NCBI GenBank assembly: GCA_963682055.1
Contig: OY821740.1
Coordinates: 10,626,814 to 10,690,813, forward strand
DNA length: 64,000 nucleotides
Origin: Primula veris
Taxonomy: Eukaryota > Streptophyta > Magnoliopsida > Ericales > Primulaceae
Direction: 5' to 3'
This document shows, in pieces, positions 57,982 to 64,000 of the stretch; the stretch's first letter is position 1; every line of letters starts with the position of its first letter. The notes under the pieces were generated by a model. It did no database searches. It saw only the letters and a program-made list of their open reading frames with translations, and was not told the origin of the DNA. The position numbers were made by a program, and so were the translations under genes.

Positions 57982-60331
57982 TTATTTTTTTTTGTAACGA
58001 CTAAATGTTTTAAAGTTGGACATAGGGAGCATCTTTCCCGCCGATGTTAATCTATCGGATGACGGCTCAGCAGACTCTTCGATTTCGTTTAGCTCCGTAC
58101 GCCGTCTTTGTCGCTGCTGCGATTCTGGATGCGGCGCACGCTCGTGGGATGTAACTGTCAACCCTCGACTCCAACTGTCGGTTGACTGATGACTAGGATG
58201 ATGCTCGAACGGGACATCATCCTGAACGTAGCCCGACCCAGCAAAAGAAGCACGACGACCATGACCGCTTGAACTCGGACCCGGACCCTGATCTGTAGTC
58301 GGGGGTCGACCTCCACTGGTTCTTCTACCGCCGCTACTAGATTCGCCTTCCCCTCTGCCTCTTTCGTCGGGACGCCGACAACTTGCCGACCTAGTGTAAT
58401 TTCTTGGGTCGTAACGTAGGTCGTCATCACCATCGTCGTCGTCGTCGTCGTCATCGTCATCCTCCCCCTCCGACTGTTCATCAGCTGACCCATACGGATT
58501 CATACCCATTTCAGCGAACTCCTTACGTAGTAAGTCCACGTCCGTTTTCATTTTCGCCCGTTTGAACGATTTGAAACTGCGGCGCAACATCGCTTTCTGT
58601 AAAAAAAAAACAATAAAAAACGATTTATTAGTATTGAAATATACATAAAAAGAAGTAACGATTTATTAGTAAAAAATGATTTAGTAGTTACCATTTTATT
58701 GAAGACACCCGTATTCTCCCGGAAACCGTGAGGGGGCGGGGCAAGTTCAGGTGGGTTTATGAAGATGCGGGTCCGCTCTCTATACCATTTCATGTAACCC
58801 GGTGACGTCCCCGTGCCATATTCGCCGTTAATAAGACGGGTGTGGCGGTCATTCCACACGACTATAAATTCTCCGGTTAGTAAAGGCCAGTCGTGTTTTT
58901 GCCCAATCCCATATCTTCTATCCTTGCCGTGACCCTGTCGTGGTTTCCAGATATACGTAGGGACCCGCTGCACAAAACCGAACTGCCTCATGAACCTGTC
59001 CGCGGGGTGGTACTCAATCTTCTCATTACAAATGAGAGGCACAGAACAATGCCACATATACCGGCCCCGCGTGCAGTATTCCGGATACTGATTAAGATCC
59101 CCGTAAGGTTGCCACACTATCTGTAATCATCAAATTAGAATATATAAACAATGGTTTAAAAATAGACGAGTAATAAATTCTGCGAAGATAAGACCAATGC
59201 AAACATATACAACATATAATACGTAAGTTACATATAATACGAAAATTATAATTTACCTGTTCAGGCGACATATTGTCAAACTGGTCACGTATGTGGACCA
59301 CATTATGTCCGTAGACATATGACGTAAGGTTAGTTTGCCGCCACATCTTCCATCTGTAATATACAAACAAAAACCGATAAACAATAAATATAACCGGCAG
59401 CTAAGTAAATGATAGATGACACAATAATATAAAAAAGCAAATCCAATTCAAAAACTAAATAAATATCATACCTGTAACCGAGGGGGAACCTAGGCAAGCC
59501 CTCCGGTGGCTCGACATCTTCCGGCAGCTCTTCACACGGTCTAACCGGCAGTAGTCTGGTAATCGCCCACATATCCAGAAACATAACCGCCCCGCTTACT
59601 CCGGTTGTCTTACAACGTACCACCCTGCATAGATTAACCTCTAACCAGGCCAGAAGAGCTGATCCCCAACTATACTCAGCACATGTGTCAAAATCCTCCA
59701 GAAATGGCAGAGGCCAGAGTGGAATCTGATCACTGCTCTTATCCGAAAACACATGTGCAGCCAGTAATAATAGCATGGCAGCCCTAGACTGATATAGTAA
59801 ACGCTCCTCACTAGGGTTGGGGGGTAATTCACCGAAGGTCTGTAACATCCAATCAAGTCTAACTGTCAGACAGTTTTGATCGACTTGATTGTCAGCCGGC
59901 CTAACACCCAACAAACTCTCCATCATAGCCAACCTGCTCGCCTTCGTGTCATTCCGCTCCGACCGGGTCACAGCAAGACCATCCACCCTCAGACCGAGCA
60001 TAATCTCTACATCCTGTAAAGATATCCCCAACTCTCCCCCGACAAAATGGAACGTGTGCGACTCATCACGCCACCTATCAACTAAGGCTGTAATCAACCC
60101 TCGGTCTACGGTATAATTACCTATACTGTAAATACCGTAAAAACCAGCCCTAATGATATTATGAACTACCCTTTCAGGCGTCGGTATCTGCCAACTATAA
60201 TTATAAACCCTAATCTTATTGGCATCTCCTCTACCCGCTTCTCTGCCAGCATCCCAAGTCTGATTAGAAATGTGACCGGTCTGTCGTAAAATACCCAACC
60301 TCCCTTTAATCTGTGGACCTGGGTCTGTCAT
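57982..60331 (-). CDS. Plant mobile domain (PMD) protein with acidic C-terminal tail
   Basis: Exons 59472-60331, 59257-59353, 58692-59120 and 57982-58596 join with GT-AG borders into 2001 nt (666 aa). I start at MTDPGPQIKGR; an in-frame Met 21 codons upstream (60394) adds a hydrophobic stretch unlike the family. The aminotransferase-like plant mobile domain (MAIN/MAIL1 type, often labelled serine/threonine phosphatase 7 long form) spans about residues 30-450. Blocks include HTFHFVGGELGISLQDVEIM, LGLRVDG, YSWGSALLAWL and HIRDQFDNMSPEQ. The tail from about 490 is disordered, with a run of ten Asp and many Ser, Gly and Arg. Host MAIN/MAIL1 act in transposon silencing and genome stability, and PMD genes are known cargo of transposons. 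The function here is unknown. Confidence 0.92.
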
Positions 60332-60394
60332 CCTAACTATGATAACCAAATATAACTCAATTAATGATAACCAAAAAAATGATAACATAACCAA

Positions 60395-61440
60395 TTAATG
60401 ATAACCAAACAATGATAATTCAATGATAACCAAACAATGATAACTCAATTATAACCAATTAATGATAACCAAACACACATTTTTTCATAAACCAAACAAT
60501 AATAATTAAATTTTTTAATGATAACCAAACACACATTTTTTCATAAACCAAACAATAATAATTAAATTTTTTAATGATAACCAAACACACATTTTTTCAT
60601 AAACCAAACAATAATAATTAAATTTTTTAATGATAACCAAACACACATTTTTTCATAAACCAAACAATAATAATTAAATTTTTTAATGATAACCAAACAC
60701 ACATTTTTTCATAAACCAAACAATAATAATTAAATTTTTTAATGATAACCAAACACACATTTTTTCATAAACCAAACAATAATAATTAAATTTTTTAATG
60801 ATAACCAAACACACATTTTTTCATAAACCAAACAATAATAATTAAATTTTTTAATCATAACCAAACACACATTTTTTCATAAACCAAACAATAATAATTA
60901 AATTTTTTAATGATAACCAAACACACATTTTTTCATAAACCAAACAATAATAATTCAATTTTTTAATGATAACCAAACACACATTTTTTCATAAACCAAA
61001 CAATAATAATTAAATTTTTTAATGATAACCAAACACACATTTTTTCATAAACCAAACAATAATAATTAAATTTTTTAATGATAACCAAACACACATTTTT
61101 TCATAAACCAAACAATAATAATTAAATTTTTTAATCATAACCAAACACACATTTTTTCATAAACCAAACAATAATAATTCAATTTTTTAATCATAACCAA
61201 ACACACATTTTTTCATAAACCAAACAATAATAATTCAATTTTTTAATCATAACCAAACACACATTTTTTCATAAACCAAACAATAATAATTCAATTTTTT
61301 AATCATAACCAAACACACATTTAATCATAAACCAAACAATAATAATTCAATTTTTTAATCATAACCAAACACATTTAATCATAAACCAAACAATAATAAC
61401 TCAATTTTTTAATCATAACCAAACACATTCTCAACAATTC
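60395..61440. repeat. 56-bp tandem array upstream of the PMD gene
   Basis: About 17 head-to-tail units of 56 bp: ACAATAATAATTAAATTTTT, TAATGATAACCAAACACACA, TTTTTTCATAAACCAA. Units are nearly identical in the centre. Toward the outer (right) side TAATGATAACC becomes TAATCATAACC and AATTAAATT becomes AATTCAATT, a gradient of variants. Shorter ATGATAACCAA fragments fill 60395-60480. It lies within the probable promoter or leader of the PMD gene. Confidence 0.95.
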
Positions 61441-62060
61441 AAATTAACCAAACAAAATAAAAAAACATGCAAAAATGGGACAAATATCAACAATTATTAA
61501 AATTTCTATAATTAATATAAACAAACAACAAACACTTATATATAGCTAAGTGAATTATGGTTTTGCATATTTTATATATTTTTTCCTATTTTACAAATTA
61601 AAATTACAAAAAATAAAAAAACATGCAAAAATGGGACAAATATCAACAATTATTAAAATTTCTATAATTAATATAAACAAACAACAAACAATGATATATA
61701 GCTAAGTGAATTATGGATTTGCATATTTTATATATTTTTTCCTTTTTTACAAATTTAAATTACACAAAAAACATAATAAATTAGAGAATAAAAGATATAC
61801 CCTTGAATTATGGATAAGTTTGATTGATGATTTGGGGTTTTTTGTTAATAAAGTTGATAGTTAATGTGGTTGATTGATTTGGGTGATTTTTTGGGTTGAA
61901 AATTGGGGGTTTTTGAGAGAAAGAGAGAGAGTGTAGAATAAAATTTAATTTTTTTTAAAAAATTCGTAACTTTCTGTTTTTTCCAGGGACTGTCTGTGTA
62001 ATTTTTGCAGGGACTGACTGTGTAATTTTGAAAAGCAGGGACTGACTGTGTAATTTTCAA
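61441..62060. repeat. Tandem duplication and short repeats near the right end of the MULE
   Basis: A unit of about 157 bp occurs twice (about 61458-61614 and 61615-61771), with CATGCAAAAATGGGACAAAT and TATAGCTAAGTGAATTATGG in each. Closer to the end, GCAGGGACTGACTGTGTAAT-like units occur three times (about 61984-62055). No gene is apparent; a leader exon of the PMD gene could be here but cannot be shown. Confidence 0.8.
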
Positions 62061-62071
62061 AAAAATTACAC

Positions 62072-62173
62072 AGACCGTAGATATAATCTACGGTCTGGAT
62101 CATTTAATCCAAACCGTAGATTTAATCTACGGTTTGGATTAAATGATCCAGACCGTAGATTATATCTACGGTC
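62072..62173. repeat. Right subterminal palindrome array (three copies)
   Basis: Palindromes at 62072-62096, 62111-62135 and 62151-62173 with cores CCGTAGATATAATCTACGG, CCGTAGATTTAATCTACGG and CCGTAGATTATATCTACGG. The outer two are themselves an inverted pair around the central one, so the whole block of about 100 bp is close to one large palindrome (GGATCATTTAATCC...GGATTAAATGATCC). Confidence 0.9.
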
Positions 62174-62216
62174 TGTGCGTTGATACAGAATTTTTGTAGT
62201 GCTTTAAGAGCACCTC
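62173..62216. repeat. Right terminal inverted repeat of the MULE
   Basis: The complement starts GAGGTGCTCTTAAAGCACTA, then CAAAAATTCTG and CAACGCAC, matching the left end. The duplication ATGCCAATA follows at 62217. Confidence 0.85.
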
Positions 62217-62225
62217 ATGCCAATA

Positions 62226-63360
62226 ATCCCTCCGAACTATGGGTCATTTTCAAATAATCCCATTAACTATAATTTTTGGCAATTAAACCCCCACAAACAT
62301 CAAACTATTGCGATTGACCACCAGTGTCATCAAACTATTGCGATTGACCACCAGTGTCTCTTTAAAACGACATAATTTTTTATTAATTTGTTCATTTTAC
62401 AAAATTATTTGTTTGATAATAATTATTGTAAAGAAGTCATCAAAAATAGGCTTCATATTAAAAAAAATAATTAAGTCAGAAAAACTATTTTTTGTGTCAT
62501 TTCGTAAAAAATTACTTCACATGAATGAATATTAAATAACTTATTATAATAAATGAAAAATCAATCGAAACGGATCATCAAACATAAAGTTATAAAATTC
62601 AAAAAACGACATTGAAGGTTTATTTTCAAAGTTTGATAGTTCAGGGGTTAGTTACAGTGACCCATAGTTTATGGGAATTATTTGCATTTTACGCTTAAAA
62701 TGAAGAAAAACATACACATGTAAAGGAGAAAATACGAAAATGATATCCAAACTATCATCTTTTAGCGATTTGATATCTAACCTAACATACTTTCTAATTT
62801 GGTATCCAACCTATACAACTCTAATCATGGGACTCAGTCCACCTCCGACCATTTGAACCTTATTAAGTCAAACATACTAAATAATTACTTCACTCTAAAT
62901 TTTACTAATACAAGAGTCGAAAATTTCACATAAGTTATTCAATAGTAAAAAAGACTTATTATGAATTGAAAACAAATGACTGCATGTGTGCTGAGTCCCT
63001 TAATTGCAGTGAAAACATATATAGATCGGGTAGCAAATTAATAAAAGTGTTACGTTAGATACCAAATTGAAATGAAACGTACAGACTGAGTACCAAATTA
63101 AAAATAATGTTACGTTAACTACCAAATCGCTAGAAACAGATAGATTTAGTAGCATTTTAACATGTTTTTTTTTTTCACGAATACAAAACATATATGAAGT
63201 GTCGGTGTAAGTGAGAGTCCAAAACAACAACAGCTCGTACGTCTCTCTCACCCCCCCATTTTTATATTCCCCTTTTTTATTTATTTAATTATTATTATTA
63301 CAGCTCATTATTTACATAACACTCTTTAACTAAATAACAAAACAAACCACTACACTCTCT
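62226..63360. other. Intergenic DNA right of the MULE
   Basis: A direct repeat of about 30 bp, CAAACTATTGCGATTGACCA, occurs twice in a row (62301-62360). About 62740-63130 has repeated TACCAAATT and TGATATCCAA phrases typical of a decayed dispersed repeat. No gene is recognised. Confidence 0.45.
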
Positions 63361-63432
63361 TTAGTCTTTGCTATCTATCTATATATATATATATACATAT
63401 ATATACATGTATTGATATTTATACATATACAG

Positions 63433-63469
<37 letters not shown>

Positions 63470-64000
63470 TTGTAGACTCTCTACACTCTTAATTGAGCAG
63501 ATCTTGAGGTAAATTATTATACTCAAGTTTGACTCTAATTTATTATTCTCAGTTTAGCATTTAATTTTATCAGATCGGGTGATTTTTAACTGCATTCTCT
63601 TTGATCTCTTAGTTTTACTGAGAATTTGGGAAATGTTTTATTGTTTAGTTTCATATGGGTTTTGAGCAATTTGTATGTGTTGATGAGCTATTGGATCTAT
63701 GAGATTTGGGTTTTGTTTTGTTTTGTTTATGAGGTTTTATTTAGATTTTGTTAGCTGTTTGTTTAACTTCATATGGGTTTTGAACAATCTTTATGTATTG
63801 AAGAGAATTAGGATTTGTGATTTATTATCATCAAGGAAAATGAGTTTGTTAAGAATTTGTTAGCTGTTTGTTTAATTTCATATGGGTTTTGAACAATCTT
63901 TATGTATTGGAGAGAACTAAGATTTATGGTTTATTGAGGGAAATGAGATTTGGGTTTTGTTTAAGTTATGAGATTTTCTGAGAATTTGGCAATTATTTGG
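63360..64000 (+). other. Probable 5' leader exon and first intron of a gene continuing past the window
   Basis: A pyrimidine-rich stretch, (TA)n and (AG)n microsatellites (63378-63468) and CTCTCTACACTCTTAATTGAG precede a good donor, CTTGAG|GTAAATTATT, at about 63510. This looks like a leader exon. Downstream, three imperfect copies of a phrase of about 100 bp (CATATGGGTTTTGARCAATY, TTTATGTATTG, then GAGAA) lie at about 63650, 63768 and 63878. No coding start is inside the window, so the product is unknown. Confidence 0.45.

Larger units (their letters stand above)
53162..62216 (-). mobile_element. Complete Mutator-like transposon (MULE) with transposase-OTU and PMD genes
   Basis: A 9055-bp element flanked by the perfect 9-bp direct repeat ATGCCAATA (53153-53161 and 62217-62225), the duplication length of Mutator transposases. 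The termini are inverted: left GAGGTGCACTTATTACACTA, right (complement) GAGGTGCTCTTAAAGCACTA. Similarity continues through AATTTCTG and AACGC into palindrome arrays, so the related end regions span about 160-190 bp. Two genes lie on the minus strand: a FAR1/MULE transposase fused to an OTU domain (54046-56742) and a plant mobile domain protein (57982-60331). Between and around them lie promoter repeats, a telomere-type array and a 56-bp tandem array. Both genes are open, so the element could be autonomous. Confidence 0.95.

Noticed and set aside
60332..60394. Upstream Met of the PMD frame as the real start
   Set aside because: It would add a 21-residue hydrophobic stretch encoded by repeat-like ATGATAACCAA DNA; MTDPGPQ starts fit the family better. 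Not fully excluded.

Overview
This is eukaryotic nuclear DNA from a flowering plant, probably a eudicot. It is AT-rich, has GT-AG introns, several LTR retrotransposon families and MITEs, and carries plant-type genes (PPR, ATAB2/TAB2, NF-YA with a miR169 site, FAR1-like MULE transposase, plant mobile domain). I cannot name the species.

Layout. 1-1658: the 3' end of a Copia LTR element (SIRE/Maximus-like). 5272-6619: a solo LTR. 7034-11323 (+): RPB11, the small RNA polymerase II subunit, five exons, 122 aa; its introns carry a minisatellite and a MITE. 12706-14277 (+): an intronless E-type PPR protein. 14564-17004 (-): an ATAB2/TAB2-like plastid translation factor, five exons, 367 aa. About 17.6-40.75 kb: three same-strand copies of one segment, each with a block of tandem hairpin-forming monomers. 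The third copy carries a small four-exon gene of unknown function that is split by a solo LTR. It has also been invaded by a full-length, probably very young Copia element (28986-33619). 41616-47.9 kb (-): an NF-YA transcription factor gene, 286 aa, with a miR169 site in a spliced 3' UTR. 48-53 kb: gene-poor repeat DNA. 53162-62216: a complete Mutator-like transposon (MULE) of 9055 bp with a perfect 9-bp target duplication. 63.4-64 kb: the 5' leader and first intron of a gene that continues past the window.

The MULE is the most interesting object. It encodes two proteins on the minus strand: a FAR1/MULE transposase fused to a C-terminal OTU cysteine-protease domain (898 aa), and a four-exon plant mobile domain (PMD) protein with an acidic, disordered tail (666 aa). 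Its ends carry seven copies of a perfect or near-perfect palindrome built on CCGTA/TACGG. Related palindromes sit directly upstream of the transposase TATA box, which suggests that the end-binding sites also control the promoter. An interstitial array of TTTAGGG repeats and a 56-bp tandem array lie inside the element.

The second unusual system is the hairpin array of the triplicated segment: about 25 standard monomers of about 143 bp plus a variant terminal hairpin in each block. Each monomer can form either a long hairpin of about 34-bp arms or a short 8-bp-stem hairpin sharing the same bases.

All exon models were built by reading splice sites and frame by hand. In each recognised gene the joined exons keep one open frame and give family-typical protein ends. 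Alignments and database searches were not possible.
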